DNA of 64,000 bases from Meconema thalassinum (taxonomy: Eukaryota; Arthropoda; Insecta; Orthoptera; Tettigoniidae), in NCBI GenBank assembly GCA_946902985.2, contig OX336393.1:367084779-367148778 (forward strand), read 5' to 3'. The position numbers were made by a program, and so were the translations under genes. Positions 12,421 through 23,590 of the stretch are shown piece by piece; within the stretch, counting starts at the first letter, position 1, and each line of letters opens with the position of its first letter. The notes under the pieces were generated by a model, which saw nothing but the letters and a program-made list of their open reading frames with translations, ran no database searches and had not been told where the DNA came from.

Positions 12421-12905
12421 TTAGCCTACTTTCGATTTTTGCAAAAAATGAAAGTAGACTTATGAGATCAACACAGGGCGAAAAAAGTGTGTCTGTCTGT
12501 GTGTGTGTATGTGTGTGTGTGAGTCTGTGTGTGTGTGTGTGTGTCTGTGTGTCTGTGTGTGTGTGTGTGAGTGTGTGTACTCTGAATGTCTGTCCCCCCC
12601 TATCAATTCGAACACGGTGAATGCGAATTGAACGAAATTTGGTACAAAGGTAGCACTAGCAAAGGACACCTCAGTGTCATGTTTTATATCGCCGCCATCT
12701 TTACTAAAACTGAATGGCGGCCACTCAAACGTTCAAAACGTAAAATCAAATAACGACTAACCAAATCATCCGATCTCTACCAAATTTGGTAACAACATAC
12801 CTTCGTATAGGATGCGTCTTGTGACCAAACTACAAGGTCGTCCGCCATACCATTTCAGGATGGCGGCCGTGCGAATTATGCAAACTTTATCATCCATATC
12901 ATGGG
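12421..12905 (-). mobile_element. diverged Helentron-like copy (family H)
   Basis: On the minus strand this ends in a GT/CA simple repeat (12488-12580) followed by the hairpin-forming AGCCTACTTTCG / GAAAGTAGACT pair at 12421-12462. Interior GCCGCCATCT and ATGGCGGCCA motifs match the same family at lower identity. The short open frames across the repeat are spurious. Confidence 0.5.
12488..12580 (+). repeat. (TG)n microsatellite
   Basis: Interrupted TG dinucleotide tract forming part of the Helentron-like copy's 3' region. Confidence 0.95.
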
Positions 12906-13251
12906 ATCCACCAGTTCCGATTATCGAGCCGAGAATCGTTTTAACTGTTCTAAAGGAAGAGGCACGTTCGAAATTAAAAGTTTATTTTGTAATACTATAG
13001 TGCAGACGTGATTTTAAAAAGCTGAGCTGATTTAGTAATAAGACAAGATGGCAGCGGATATCTTGTGCCTGACTTATATTTCACTAATTTGAGTATTGCA
13101 TGCAATATAGCGTACTGATATAAAATAAATAAACTTTGTATGAAATGCTTTATATATAAATAATATACTCCAGTGATGAAATCGTTTAGTATAAATCACT
13201 ATTTGCTAACAAGTTCTATGTAAGTCATTTTATATAGAACGATATTCGTTG
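12906..13251. other. AT-rich spacer
   Basis: No coding or RNA feature seen. Confidence 0.5.
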
Positions 13252-13330
13252 ACACAATTAGCTCAGTGGTAGAGCGTTAGCCTATCGCTCAAATGCCTAT
13301 GGTTCAAACCCGATCAGAGCTAGTTTTTTT
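13252..13330 (+). pseudogene. tRNA-like sequence with pol III terminator
   Basis: A strong A-box context TTAGCTCAGTGGTAGAGC and a B-box GGTTCAAACCC are followed within 20 nt by a run of eight T. However the acceptor ends do not pair and no proper 5-bp anticodon stem with a 7-nt loop can be drawn; GAGCG...CGCTC leaves a 9-nt loop and overlaps the D stem. Best read as a tRNA pseudogene or a bare SINE head. Confidence 0.55.
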
Positions 13331-13982
13331 TGCTTGAAATTTTATATGTTTATTGTTTTGTAATGACTCAGATGTTTTAAAATTAAGCGTTATATTGTGC
13401 ATATTATGGTGTAAAATATATATTTAATTAAAACATAATTCGCCAGCAGATTTACTCGAGACATCTAGCTGCCAAAAAGGTAACTGCACGCCGACCAGAT
13501 TTCATTGAAAAGTTTCTTCTTCTGGCCGCTAGAATGCACTCGCTCTGTTAGGATTATATTGTTAGATATTTCACCACTAGATATCACGACTAGTCTACGT
13601 GGGGCTCCATTGATTACTATACCATTTGCATTCTATGCGCATCGAATTTGAAGAATGACAAGATGATACTACGATACATTTTTACTTTCTATTTTAAAGG
13701 GTTTGTAACAGCCTATTGTGCGTTATTTGAAAATGTTAATTGAAGTAAAGAACAAAACGATTTCACATAGTATCTGAACTCTACCGTTGGTGCTAGTTCA
13801 GGATATTAATTAATACTTCTATTTCAGCCAAATAGCAATCGAAAATATCCACATAGTTGGTATACACACGTCTCTGTAGGGTCATGGAAAGATTTGTTAA
13901 TTCAATTAGGGTTGTGAAAGTCATACGCAGCCAGACGTGTAAAGACGTGCCTCAACTCAAAGTTGGATGTTGCCCGCGTCAA
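13331..13982. other. non-coding spacer
   Basis: Nothing recognised apart from ordinary AT-rich sequence. Confidence 0.5.
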
Positions 13983-13991
13983 GCCGATTAT

Positions 13992-13992
<1 letters not shown>

Positions 13993-14024
<32 letters not shown>

Positions 14025-14243
14025 TTATTGGTTTTACGTCCCTTTTAACTACTGTTGCTTTTAGAGACGCCGGGGTGCCAGAATTTTGTCCCGAAGGGGA
14101 TCTTTAACGTGCCAGTAAATCTACTAACACGGCTCCCTCGCATTTGTGCACCCTCAAATGCCAGCTGACTGCGCCAGGATACGAACCTGAAACATACGGA
14201 CCAGCAAGCGAGAACGTTACCGCTGAGCCACGCCGCCAGTCCG
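13993..14243 (-). mobile_element. tRNA-derived SINE (family S3) with (ATT)n tail
   Basis: Minus strand: head GGCGGCGTGGCTCAGCGGTA (A-box), B-box AGGTTCGTATCCTGG, body with CACGTTAAAGATCCCCTTCG, then GGACGTAAAACCAATAAC and an ATT repeat tail (13993-14022). Flanking duplications GCCGATTATG (13983-13992) and GTCGATTATG (14244-14253) differ at one base, so the copy is fairly recent. Confidence 0.85.
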
Positions 14244-14253
14244 GTCGATTATG

Positions 14254-14957
14254 TCTCCAGATCCATAACATTCTTTAGATACTTCTTATCTTTCTTTCTT
14301 TCTTTCTTTCTTCAATGATGGTAGCAGTTTTTATCTAGGTTGTGGCGTTTGGTAGAGGTAAATCGTTTCTAAGGTCTTCAACAAAGAATAGTTCTATTAT
14401 ACTCTTTGATAATAACAACGAGTTATAACTATACTCATACATTTAGAAGAAAGTAGGCTATATGTTCTTTACTGAACTTCTTGTTAGGCCTAATTTCGAG
14501 CACAGCCACTTTCACTCATTGGTCGTACACATTTTGATATTCAAGAATACGAACCTCAAAATTAATAAACAGAACAATTAAAAAAGGACGCATATTTGCA
14601 CAAAAATACGGTATAGCCTATACGTTTCGGTACCGTATGGTATTTTCTTTGTGGGGGGTAGAAACTTGACGATTAGCCTTGAATTGATTAATTACGTAGG
14701 CCTACAGTAATTATTGACCGACAGCCGTTTGATAATTTGGGATTTCCAGAGGAATTATTTTTATTTTTTTGGTATATAGGGTAGGCTTACACATGCTGAG
14801 ATTAGAATTGAAGAGTTTTTTTTAATAACTTATCACTACTGTTATTACGTTTCCAAAGTTGTATAACCGGAGCGCGATAAAAACCAGGACCAAAATAAGG
14901 TTTAGCCATGCACAATGCCTCATGCTAGTCACAGAACACTGAATACGAGTTAAGGTT
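14254..14957. other. AT-rich spacer with a (TTTC)n tract
   Basis: A TTTC tetranucleotide repeat at about 14288-14312; no gene recognised in the remainder. Confidence 0.5.
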
Positions 14958-15237
14958 ATGCCCACTTTGTTTGCAGCGCTTGGCTTCACTCATACGAGCT
15001 CAGGGCATCTCCTATTATTCTTTCCTCCATGTCATAATGAGTTCCTGACCACCATACTGGAAGAAAAAGTTCTGGGGAAGAAAGGAAGAGGAAGACCGCG
15101 GAAGGCTCATCTGGATTCTGTGATGCATGGACTTCAATTTAAACAGTATGCTGACTTAAAAGGTTCAGCAAGTGAGAAACAGATGTGGTTGCAGCGACAT
15201 GACCTAGCGTTTAGATGATGATGATGATGATGATGAT
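14958..15237 (+). pseudogene. LINE C-terminal relic (family F) with (GAT)n tail
   Basis: The frame 14958-15218 reads a KGRGRPRKAHLDSVM segment and ends QRHDLAFR. The GRGRPR motif and the short distance to the stop are typical of LINE ORF2 C-termini. It is followed by a GAT microsatellite (15216-15236) that may be the element's own simple tail. Only the last 60 or so codons can be recognised. Confidence 0.7.
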
Positions 15238-15331
15238 TATTGTGTGCATGTAATTTAGTTGCTCCGATTGGGAAGCAGGCGGTTGTGGTCTTGATTTCGG
15301 TAGCAACTGCCTTTACATTTGCCTTTAGTTT

Positions 15332-15854
15332 GGTTGGTTGGTTCCTCAGTTTAGGGGCTGCGACAACACGGTCATGTAGCCCCGTGTACTTTGGGTGTGT
15401 GTAGAATCGGTCTGTTAATCGGTGTTAATTCTGATGGCTGTATTAGTGTGTGTATCTGTTTTTTAATTCAAGTAAGGACTGCAACTTTGAATTTTTCAAA
15501 TAGTTCCTACTTTTGCCGCTAAACCCCACCGTCATCGACTACTAGGCCTAGTTCAGAACTTAGCTACTAGACGCCACCGCAGTCGGCTCTTGGCAACGAA
15601 CGTAGAAACCTAAGAGCGTTGTTTACATTCCTAACCTATACAATTTAGCTTCACACAGGTGTAATTAGAGGAAGGTTCTTTAACATGCCATAAATCTATG
15701 ACATGGGACCGCCGGCTTTGCTTCCCCTCCGAATGAAGGCATACTGAGGGATTTTTAACGCTCTTAAAAAATCCGACGGCTTCGGACGGGTTTGAACCCG
15801 TTATCTTGGGCATAGCAGCTCAGCATGCTAACAACTACGCCACCGAAGTCGCCC
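15332..15854 (-). mobile_element. full-length tRNA-derived SINE (family S1, tail T1)
   Basis: Minus strand: head GGCTTCGGTGGCGTAGTTG with A-box, B-box GGGTTCAAACCCG, conserved body (CGGCGGTCCCATGTCATAG; ATGGCATGTTAAAGAACC), then tail T1 (CACACACTAATACAGCCATC) ending in AACCAACCAACC. Exact 13-bp duplications TTGCCTTTAGTTT lie at 15319-15331 and 15855-15867. Reference copy for the family. Confidence 0.9.
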
Positions 15855-16144
15855 TTGCCTTTAGTTTAATAATAATGAATGTAACAGTTTAGACTTTGAC
15901 ACACATATTAATCAAAAGCCGAGCACAATTCAGCTCAATGAGCAGTGCTCCAGCTCAGACAGTATCAAGGAGCCAAGCATGCGCTCTGGCGGAGAGTACA
16001 GACTACCAGCTGCTTACACGGCTGGTACGGGAATGGACTCGTATCAAAACAGATTTACGGCAACCTTTTAACAATTTCATTGTGCCTATTCAATGGACTG
16101 GATTTAGGTGAGGATATAAAATAAATACATTTGTGTATACAAAC

Positions 16145-16605
16145 ACCATGTGTTCAAACCCGGCCGAAGTCATCGGATTCTTTAAGAGCGTTAAAATCCC
16201 TCAGTATGCCTTCCTTCGGAGGGAAAGTAAAGCCGGCGGTCCCATGTTATAGATTTATGGCATGTAAAAGAATTCCACTAATTACACTTGTGTGAAACTA
16301 AATTATAGGTTAGATTTGACTAACGCTCTTAGCTCCCAACGTTTGTCACCAGGAGCCGACTGCGGTGGCATCTAGTAACCAAGTTCAGAACTAGTTGTCG
16401 TTGACGGTGGCGTTTGGTAACAAAAGTAGGAACTACTTGAAAATTGATTGTCTGCAGTCCTTACTTGAAAAATCAGATAACACACACTAATACAGCCAAC
16501 ACGATTAACACCGGTTATCAGACAGATTCTATACACACCCAAAGTACACGGGGCCACATAACCGCGTTGTCGCATCCCCTGAACTGAGGAACCAACCAAC
16601 CAAAC
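16145..16605 (+). mobile_element. 5'-truncated SINE S1 (tail T1)
   Basis: Starts inside the tRNA-like head at the B-box (GTTCAAACCCGGCC) and continues through the S1 body to the AACCAACCAACC tail. The A-box is missing, so it could not be transcribed from its own promoter. No clear target duplication. Confidence 0.85.
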
Positions 16606-16689
16606 GTCATGTGCTATGTAAATACGTTTAATTATATTAATTTCATTGGGTTATGCGTAGGATCTTATTTCATGTTTGAACAGTTAAAT

Positions 16690-17115
16690 TGACAAATTCT
16701 GGAAAAATCATCAATCTAACATTACTAATAATAATCACAATCAGATTTGGGAGAGGTAAGGAGGGTATAAGAATAGATTGTTTGGCATTTGCCGTCCATA
16801 TTGTGATACTCGCTAATGATATCACAACAGCAAAGAAAGGGTTGGGGAACTCCAAATGATCGCAAAGAATACAGGACTACAAATATCGTTTGAGAAGACT
16901 GAGTTTATGAGCTACCTCAAAGAGGCTCCTCGTCGCTTGCAGCTGAGAGAGGGAAAGATTAAGATAGTTAAAAGCTTTAGGTACTTTGGCGAAAGATTAC
17001 AGGAGAATGGGTCAGAAATAGAAGCTATTCAAAGAACGGATAAGAAAAAAAAATACAGTCAGTCTGAAAGACTAGACGTTATATCATTTCAAATGACGCA
17101 TGCTACAAATGCTAC
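16690..17115 (+). pseudogene. LINE reverse-transcriptase relic (family D)
   Basis: The + strand carries a degraded RT motif C region (AFAVHIVILANDI, where AFADD would be expected), followed in the next frame by NTGLQISFEKTEFMS (open 16856-17200), a FRYFGERLQENG segment and a Lys-rich continuation. These are the RT palm/thumb motifs of an endonuclease-type LINE. The YADD-type aspartates are lost and the frame breaks near 16855, so it is dead. Confidence 0.75.
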
Positions 17116-17212
17116 ACATGTTAGAGAGGCTCAGGAGGGCTTCTCGCTTCGCTCGAAGCCCCAGGACTCTTTCGACAGACTCCATTACTCATTAGCTTAG
17201 GCTTCCCGCGCG

Positions 17213-18058
17213 GGCACCTCTTTAAGGGTCACCCTGTATTTGAGTCTGACATCTTTTACAACTCTTTAAGAGTCACCCTTTATTTGAATCTGATATCTTG
17301 CAAACCTCTTTAAGGGTCACCCTTTATTTGAATTGAATCTAACATACCGTGCACCTCGTTAAGTGTTACCCTGTAATTTGCTCTGACATCCTGCACACCT
17401 CTTTAGGAGGCATCCTGTATTCTTATCTGGCATCTTGTATATCTCTTGTATTCTTGTGTGACATCTTGTACACCTCTATAGGAGTCACCCTGTATTCTTG
17501 TCTGACATCTTGTGCACCGCTTTAGGAGTCACCCTGTATTCTTCTCTGCCATCTTATACACCTCTTTAAGAGTCACCTTGTATTCTTATCTGGCATCTTG
17601 TATATCTCTTTAGGAGTCACCCTGTATTCGATCTGGCATTTTGTACTGTATTTTGCTCTGACATCCTGCACACCCTGTATTCTTGTGTGACATCTTGTAC
17701 ATCTCTTTAGGAGTCATCCTGTATTCTTGTCTGACATCTTGTGCACCTCTTCAGAGGTCACCCTGTATTCTTATCTGGCATCTTGTACTGTATTTTGCTC
17801 TGACATCCTGCACACCTCTTTAGGAGGCACCCTGTATTCTTATCTGGCATCTTGTATATATCTTTAGAAGTCATTCTTGTGTGACATCTTGTACACCTCT
17901 TTAGGAGTCACCCTGTATTCTTCTTTGCCATCTTGTACACCTCTTTAAGAGTCACCTTGTATTCTTATCTGGCGTCATATATATCTCTTTAGGAGTCATC
18001 CTGTATTCTTATCTGGCATCTTGTACCCCTCTTTAGGAGTCATCCTGTATTCTTTTCG
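17213..18058 (+). repeat. about 45-bp minisatellite array
   Basis: Some 18 diverged copies of a unit with CACCTCTTTAGGAGTCACC, TGTATTCTTATCTGG and CATCTTGTA. Unit length varies by internal deletion. It is bounded by related sequence on both sides: CGCTTCGCTCGAAGCCCCAG (about 17143-17162) and CGCTTTGCTCAAAGCCCCAG (about 18057-18076), each followed by a CAGACTCCATTA...GGCTTCCCGCG block, so the array lies between two copies of a flanking sequence. Confidence 0.9.
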
Positions 18059-18948
18059 CTTTGCTCAAAGCCCCAGGTCGCTCGACGCCCCAGGACGCTT
18101 TCAACAGACTCCATTAACCATTAACTTCGGCTTCCCGCGTGGCTGCATGACGTCACGCACTCACCGTCCTTACTGTAAGTCAGGTCAAGACCTGAGGAAA
18201 ATATCCCTCCGCGTATCTTCTCTCTCTGTCCCTCCGCGCATCTTCTCTTTCTGTCCCGTGTTGTGTTTCCAGCATGGCGCGCATCTGATCGAGTATTTGA
18301 AACTACCTTAACCACAAACGACTTTATTGCGTTCGGACCTTTGATTCACTTCAATTACGAATTTACCTACGGTATATTCACTGAACCAAATATGTTTTCC
18401 CATCACGGCGAAACCCGAGGCTCTGTGCTAATTTAAAAAAAAGGATGCTTGTAGTTTTATGTTATCGTGCGATTATTTAAAACATTATAACATTATTTGT
18501 GTTAAGCGAGGTATAACACATGAACGAAGAGTACGTAATACACAAAGACGAAATGACGTGTGTCCTTGAACCCTATAAATCAACTAATTGCTTATGTGTC
18601 ATCCGTCAGCCTCTTATCTCGGGAAATATCGAAAGTAGACGGGGAGAAACAGCTGCTTCCTTGAAGCGTTACGACACGTACTCTTGAGAATCAGAAGGCA
18701 GAATGATCTATTGTCAGTACAAAGACTTAACTGTAACTTGAAGTGGAGGGTAATTATTAAACAAAATAATAATTATACCGCGCATAGGAAAATAATACTG
18801 TCAGGTATTAGCCTTCATCAAAATGTCATTACAAAGCATGGCGAGTTGGCTAAATATTTTCGGTTGAGCTGACATAGGCTACGAGAAGTAAACACTCTCC
18901 TATAAATAAGATTAAATGTTAGGATACAACATGTGTATATAACTTACA
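18059..18948. other. repeat flank and non-coding DNA
   Basis: Contains GGCTTCCCGCGTGGCTGCAT followed by GACGTCACG; a close relative recurs at 19898-19930 (GGCTTCCCGCGCGTCTGCAT then GACGTCAC) beyond the transposase relic. The two may be parts of one element. No gene otherwise. Confidence 0.4.
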
Positions 18949-18958
18949 GATATTGTCG

Positions 18959-19510
18959 CTAATCTTCCTCCATAGCTTTCATTCTACTGCGACCGCCGTC
19001 AGATGATTTACTACTGTCACTATCACCATTAACTTTCACTGTCACTTTCTTCACAGTTGGAATTTTATTCTTGAGAAAAAAAATGCACTTTCCTACGAAT
19101 TCGACATAGAACAAAATTCTGAATACTGTGACACATGAACCCTCTTTCCTTGTGACGCCGGTCGACATCTCGCTGGAGACTTGCCATGAGCTTCGAATTC
19201 AGCGCGCACCGTGTCAACACTGTAGGCCTATGTCAAAACGCCAGTCAAGTATGCAGTCTTCTTCAAGAACTCTTCTACTGTCCACTCTGGATTGTCATCC
19301 CTCAACCTACTACAGTATATACATTTAAAATAATTTGTTTGCACCTTTTACTCAACTTCTCTCCACTTTTATTATTTTTGAAGTATTTTATTGGTGATTC
19401 AAGCTTTACAGCTGCAGTTTGAACACGTTGTCTACTTGAAGAAGCCATCTTGAACTCCGTGCAATCGTAACAGTATTGACAACCTTTGAACCTGATTCGC
19501 CACAACATCG
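18959..19510 (-). pseudogene. degraded transposase-like N-terminal region
   Basis: Minus strand from about 19449: MASSSRQRVQTAAVKLESP, then KNNKSGEKLSKRCKQIILNV, a frameshift, then DDNPEWTVEEFLKKTAYLTG. Keywords SK..K.II.NVY, NP.W and TGV look like the N-terminal helix-turn-helix part of DDE-type elements, by family impression rather than by search. A downstream frame (19168-18959) contains KKVTVKVNGDSDSSKSSDGG and a stop. Several stops and frameshifts separate the pieces, so it is non-functional. Related flanks at 18120 and 19895 may mark the old element's limits. Confidence 0.45.
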
Positions 19511-20030
19511 AATGAGTCGGTTACTGTTTTGCCGCTCAAACAAGGTTTATACAGAACGAAATATAATATAATATCAAATTCGTACTGAATTACTCGGCCT
19601 ATCGTATAAAATACCACTACAAGCTATATTCACGCACACAGTTAATCACATGAAAAGCAAGGTTGGTGCAGCTCACAATTAACGAGAAAATGATTAATTT
19701 ATTCATAGATTTATACCAAGGAATTTCTTAAAAGTAATCTAGCCAGTTTATCGAAACATAGCAACATGCGCTGAAACATCTTGTACTGCAAAAACAAGCA
19801 CAAAAATTGGGAACTATTTCCTTGCGCGTTAGCCTTTTCACAGACCAGAACATCAAAGGGACCGCTTAGGACTTGACCTGACGTTCGGTATATTAACTTA
19901 GGCTTCCCGCGCGTCTGCATGACGTCACTTCCATCTCCGTAACGCAACCGTCTCCGTCCCGCATAACTTTAGACTCAAGCATAACCACGAAGTCGACAAG
20001 ATCATTTGAAATGATATAAAATTGCTACCT
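19511..20030. other. non-coding DNA
   Basis: Nothing recognised apart from the GGCTTCCCGCG flank block at about 19898-19935. Confidence 0.45.
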
Positions 20031-20420
20031 TACGGGGCTAAACTAAGGCACCTAGACACTGTCGTCAAACCCGGATGTTTGGATGCAGTAGAATCGTTGG
20101 ACAAAATTGGGAAAGATGGGCTTGAAAATGTCAGCAATAGGAAGATCCTGGGTCCAAAGATAAAAGATGGAGTGGGAAGACTAAGACCAAACAAAGTATT
20201 GTGCCATAAAGTTAGTTAGTTAGTTAGTTATTGTTTTAAGGGGCTGAACTACGAGGCCATCTGCCCCTGAATTGTACCAGAAAACTGAAGGTGTGGTTGA
20301 AATGCTGATGAAGATGAGATTACAGTTCTATGGATACCTCCTGAGAATGGATGGCAACACATCGACAAAAAACATCGATTTTTTCAGGAAGAGAAAGGCA
20401 CCCATACTTTCTGACATAAA
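20031..20420 (+). pseudogene. LINE 3' region relic (family C), interrupted
   Basis: The + strand encodes a KILGPKIKDGVGRLRPN segment (frame 20022-20219). After an intervening tract it gives YQKTEGVVEMLMKMRLQFYG and LLRMDGNTSTK. This is the RKILGP...RLRPN...R.LQF.G...RM tail seen in family C. The interruption (about 20213-20275, TTAGTTAGTTAG plus AAGGGGCTGAACTACGAGG) looks like the 3' end of another short retroposon. Non-functional. Confidence 0.7.
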
Positions 20421-20489
20421 TTTTAGGGCATAAGTGTAATGGATCTGATGATGATAGCTTGGCGATCGAAACTGGTCATCCAAGTGTAT

Positions 20490-21000
20490 GTTTTTTTAGT
20501 TCCGTTTGGGCCGGCTGTGGACCACGTGTTTCTTATCTCTGGCAGCTTTCCTCCTAGCCCAGTATTCCTTCATTCTGGCCCTGTGAATGTCCTTCCGCTC
20601 CTGAGTCCATTTCACACCTACTCCTGGACGCACTGCTTTTACTGTTAGTGACTGGAGAGAGTCTGATGTTCTGACTAAAGTCCTGTATTTATTCCCGTCA
20701 TAGATGTTACTAGGGTCAATATCCAATTGTTCAAGGTCTTTCCTGACTAGTTACGACCACTTGGCGTTAATTGCTTTCCATCTAGAGACAGTGTTGAAAA
20801 TTCTGGAGGTGAGCCTCTGATTATTCATTCTCACAATATGACCATAGAAGATCAGCCTCCTCTTCCTTATGGCTGTTGTAATGCTCTTCACTTGTTCATA
20901 GAGTTCATTGTTGTGCCTGATTCTCTACTTGGCTTCCTCTTTAATAGGGCCCATGATTTTTCGCAGAATCTTCCGGTCCAAGTGTATTTATTAATCTCAT
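20490..21000 (-). pseudogene. LINE 3' region relic (family C)
   Basis: Minus strand, in shifting frames: RRILRKIMGPIKEEAK, RKRRLIFYGHIVRMNN, then (20726-20496) YDGNKYRTLVRTSDS and WTQERKDIHRARMKEYWARR. The last motif recurs at 47300-47380, 53590-53690 and 53920-53985, so this is a recurrent lineage. In-frame stops near 20750 and 20930 show decay. The opposite orientation to the family C piece at 20031-20420 makes an inverted pair of relics. Confidence 0.75.
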
Positions 21001-21222
21001 GTATTTTTTTTTCAGTATTAGGGAATAACCCATCTCTTTTGGGAGAAACTCGTGTTGACCGACTAAAAAGCATCAAACTTTAGTAGGAGAAAGGATGAGA
21101 AGATACTGGCAGAGAGTCAAGGCAGAGAAGGCAAAACATAATGTAAAGGCTGTCAAGCGTGGTTCATAGAAGGCCAAGACGATAATAAATTATACATTAT
21201 TTTCAAATTTCAGTATACCCAC

Positions 21223-21306
21223 CTGATTTCACAGTTGTGTTCGTACGAAGATTTACCTTCCATCTCGAAAGTGCTATCATCCTCAACATTATCGTAAGTA
21301 TCTCGT
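21223..21306 (-). CDS. internal coding exon of a host gene (second of three seen)
   Basis: An 84-nt minus-strand exon with acceptor TTTTATTTGGTTTCAG and donor GTGGGTATA. After one base completing the split codon it reads RDTYDNVEDDSTFEMEGKSS then YEHNCEI, and ends in AG. The phase is identical to the exons on either side, so the AG of this exon plus the A of the next gives Arg. All three reading frames need not be open by chance over 84 nt in this AT-rich setting, and the acidic, Tyr-containing composition matches the other two exons. Protein not recognised. Confidence 0.72.
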
Positions 21307-21308
21307 CT

Positions 21309-21710
21309 GAAACCAAATAAAACATACTTAATATTATCAAAGGAATCTAAGGGTTTCATTTAAGAGAAGTGCCAAAACAGGTGGCAATAATGAAAAGTAT
21401 GCACATGTGTTTATCATAAGTTTTGCTCCTTGGTAGCTAATCTAAGAAATAATGTTTGCCAGCTAATCTAAGAAATAATGTTTGCTAGGCTCCTCTTAAA
21501 CATACCGTGACTTTATTTCATTGTCATGTTTACAATGTAGTTTATGCATTTTGTGTACTGGAAACGGAACAATGTGCGATATAAGATGGTAGTGTTTGTT
21601 CATGAGTACTTTCGTCCGACCACAAATCAGGTGAAAAATATCGGCTGGCAGAGATAGTCATCACTGTTTCTAGACCCATACAGTTGATTCTTTTAGCACA
21701 CCAACAAATT
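21309..21710. other. intron-like AT-rich DNA with a small tandem duplication
   Basis: At 21436-21486 a 25-bp unit (AGCTAATCTAAGAAATAATG core) is repeated in tandem. No gene. Confidence 0.6.
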
Positions 21711-21717
21711 TGATCAC

Positions 21718-21990
21718 GTTAGTTGGGTTGTGTTGGGTTGAGTTGGGTTGGATTGGGTTGTGTTGTGTTATAGCATGTTTCATGTTTTATGTTTTAGGTT
21801 TCATTTTTCATGTTTCATGTTTTATATTTTATGTTTTATGTTTCAGATTTTATGTCTTGTATTTTATGTCTTATATTTTATGTTTCATATTTCATGTTTT
21901 ATATGTTATGTTTTATGTATTGTGTATTGCATATTGTGTATTATGTATTGTGTATTATGTATTGTGTATTCATGTTTCAGGTTTTATGTT
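21718..21990 (+). repeat. tandem array of TTTCATG/TTTTATG 7-mers
   Basis: Starts with a run of GGGTTG-type 5-mers (21722-21765) and then alternates ATGTTTCATGTTTTATGTTT and GTATTGTGTATTATG units. The overlapping 77-112-codon frames through it (repeating Phe-Tyr-Val-Leu-Cys) arise from the repeat and are not genes. Confidence 0.9.
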
Positions 21991-21999
21991 TCATTCTCG

Positions 22000-22190
22000 G
22001 CTGTCGCCTTGGAGGTTCGAGTTTGAATCTCGGCTGTCCTTAAATTAAAAAACAGTTGCACACACTAATACAGCCATCACAATTAACACCGGTTATCAGA
22101 CAGATTCTACACACACCCAAAGTACACGGGGCTACATTGACCGCGTTGTCGCAGCCCCTAAAACTGAGGAACCAACCAACCAACCTCCTT
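22000..22190 (+). mobile_element. SINE fragment with S1-type tail T1 and an unusual short head
   Basis: Tail T1 (CACACACTAATACAGCCATC to AACCAACCAACC) is preceded not by the S1 body but by TTGGAGGTTCGAGTTTGAATC, a B-box-like stretch. Either most of the body was deleted or another head acquired the same tail. A further degraded tail piece follows at about 22215-22290. Confidence 0.6.
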
Positions 22191-22299
22191 TCCAATCCTC
22201 ATCTAAATTACAAATACACACTCTACTACAGCCATCACAGTAACACAGGGGCTACATGACCATGATGTTGCGAAGTCTCTAAATCAATCAACAACAACA

Positions 22300-22845
22300 G
22301 AATCATTGAAGTTCATTTAATCTTAATACTAACTTTCGTGATGATATCTCTAGCAGATGTAACGTTACGCCACATGCAGGGTTAACCAATGTATCTTTAT
22401 ATTTTACCTATACATTTCAATTCCCTACAACGATCCTTGTTTTAATAACATAAGCCCACCAACCTGGGCCCAATGTTTGGGAAGCCTGGCTCTGCCTGTC
22501 ACAAGTCAGAACAAAGGACGAGTGATAGAGGAGTAACACCTCTGTAAAAAAAACCTTGGACCAGCTGGCCTGGCTGATAGTACTATGTGAGGATCCGTTG
22601 CCAGGGTTACGGCGAAGACCTCAATGGTATCTCCAGTGGAGAAGATGGACTTTGTAACAGTGTAGTTGGCAGATGGGGCACCCAGAGCTCGGGTTCGAAA
22701 TGCAAAAATGTATGGTTGCCATATATCATTGGAGCCAATGATCCGGAGAGAAAACGCCGTTATAAAACCAAGTCATGGAGTTTCTTCGACATAATCGGAG
22801 TAGAAGTCCTTGGTTGTGATGAACTTTTGGGGCTGAGGGAGGGCT
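22300..22845. other. unassigned sequence
   Basis: Includes an open frame 22587-22925 that runs into the SINE below; composition and context do not support a gene. The GC-richer part after 22550 may belong to the upstream end of the downstream repeats. Confidence 0.35.
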
Positions 22846-23085
22846 GGGTGGCGCAGTCGGTAGAGGTGCTGAGCTTCCAACTGAAAGGGAGTGGGATCGA
22901 TCCCCACCCAGGTAGTGCATTTTAGAAACAAAACTACCACTTTCGGAAACGCAAATAGCGCTGGGGTTCACTCAGCCTACACCAGAAATGAGTACCTGGG
23001 TAATTCCTGGGAGCAAAGACGGCTGGGCGTGAAGCTGACAACTCCATCCCTTCTAGTGCCGATGTCATAAAAAATGGAAGCCTCT
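22846..23085 (+). mobile_element. tRNA-derived SINE (family S4)
   Basis: Head GGCTGGGTGGCGCAGTCGG (A-box) and GGGATCGATCCCCACCC (B-box GGATCGATCCC), then a body with GGGTTCACTCAGCCTACACC and GGGCGTGAAGCTGACAACTC. The position directly before the LINE endonuclease region suggests it landed in that element's 5' part. Confidence 0.7.
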
Positions 23086-23327
23086 AACTTCTACACTGAG
23101 CCAATGATTGAACTGCGCATAACATTGGTACAATGACTGGACGAAGTGCCGAACTCAGCGCAGTTCTAGACAGACGCCGTATAAACATTTGTTGTGTGCA
23201 GGAAACAAAGTGGAAAGGTGCCAAATAACGTCAAATTGGGAAAGGTTATAAGCTCATTTACAATGGAAAGGAGGACACCAGAAATGGAATTGGAATAATA
23301 TTAGATCATCATCTTAGTAACAACGTT

Positions 23328-23590
23328 TCCATGTGAGATCTGTGCTGGACAAAACGGAGGCAGACAGGTTTTTCTCCGGGTACTTCGGTTTTCCCTGTCA
23401 ACATTTCATTCCAGCAACACTCTCCACTATCATTTCATTTCATTTCATCTGTCATTCATTTAATCATTGCCCCAGAGGAGTGCGTCAGGCCTCGGCAGCC
23501 GGCACAGTTCATATCCTCGCCGCTCGATGGGGGCTTCATTCATTCCATTCCTGACCCGGTCGGAGACTGGAAGCAGGCTGTGTATTTTTT
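23328..23590 (+). mobile_element. short retroposon inserted in the LINE endonuclease
   Basis: A 263-bp insert flanked by exact 18-bp duplications CATCTTAGTAACAACGTT (23310-23327 and 23591-23608). Contains GTGAGATCTGTGCTGGAC, a CATTTCATTT simple stretch, TCCTCGCCGCTCGATGGGGG and a T-rich end. Removing the insert and one duplication restores the LINE reading across HHLSNNV. The lack of A/B boxes suggests a 5'-truncated SINE or LINE tail. Confidence 0.85.

Noticed and set aside
13252..13330. Functional tRNA gene
   Set aside because: A and B boxes and a T run are present, but acceptor and anticodon stems do not form.
18935..19060. Host exon ending at a strong GTAAGTTATAT donor on the minus strand
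   Set aside because: The open frame stops (GAAGATTAG) before the donor and the phase does not match the other exons; it lies within a transposase-like relic.
21710..22048. Membrane-like protein rich in Phe, Tyr, Cys and Val in three overlapping frames
   Set aside because: Produced by the TTTCATG/TTTTATG tandem repeat; all three frames look alike and none has context.
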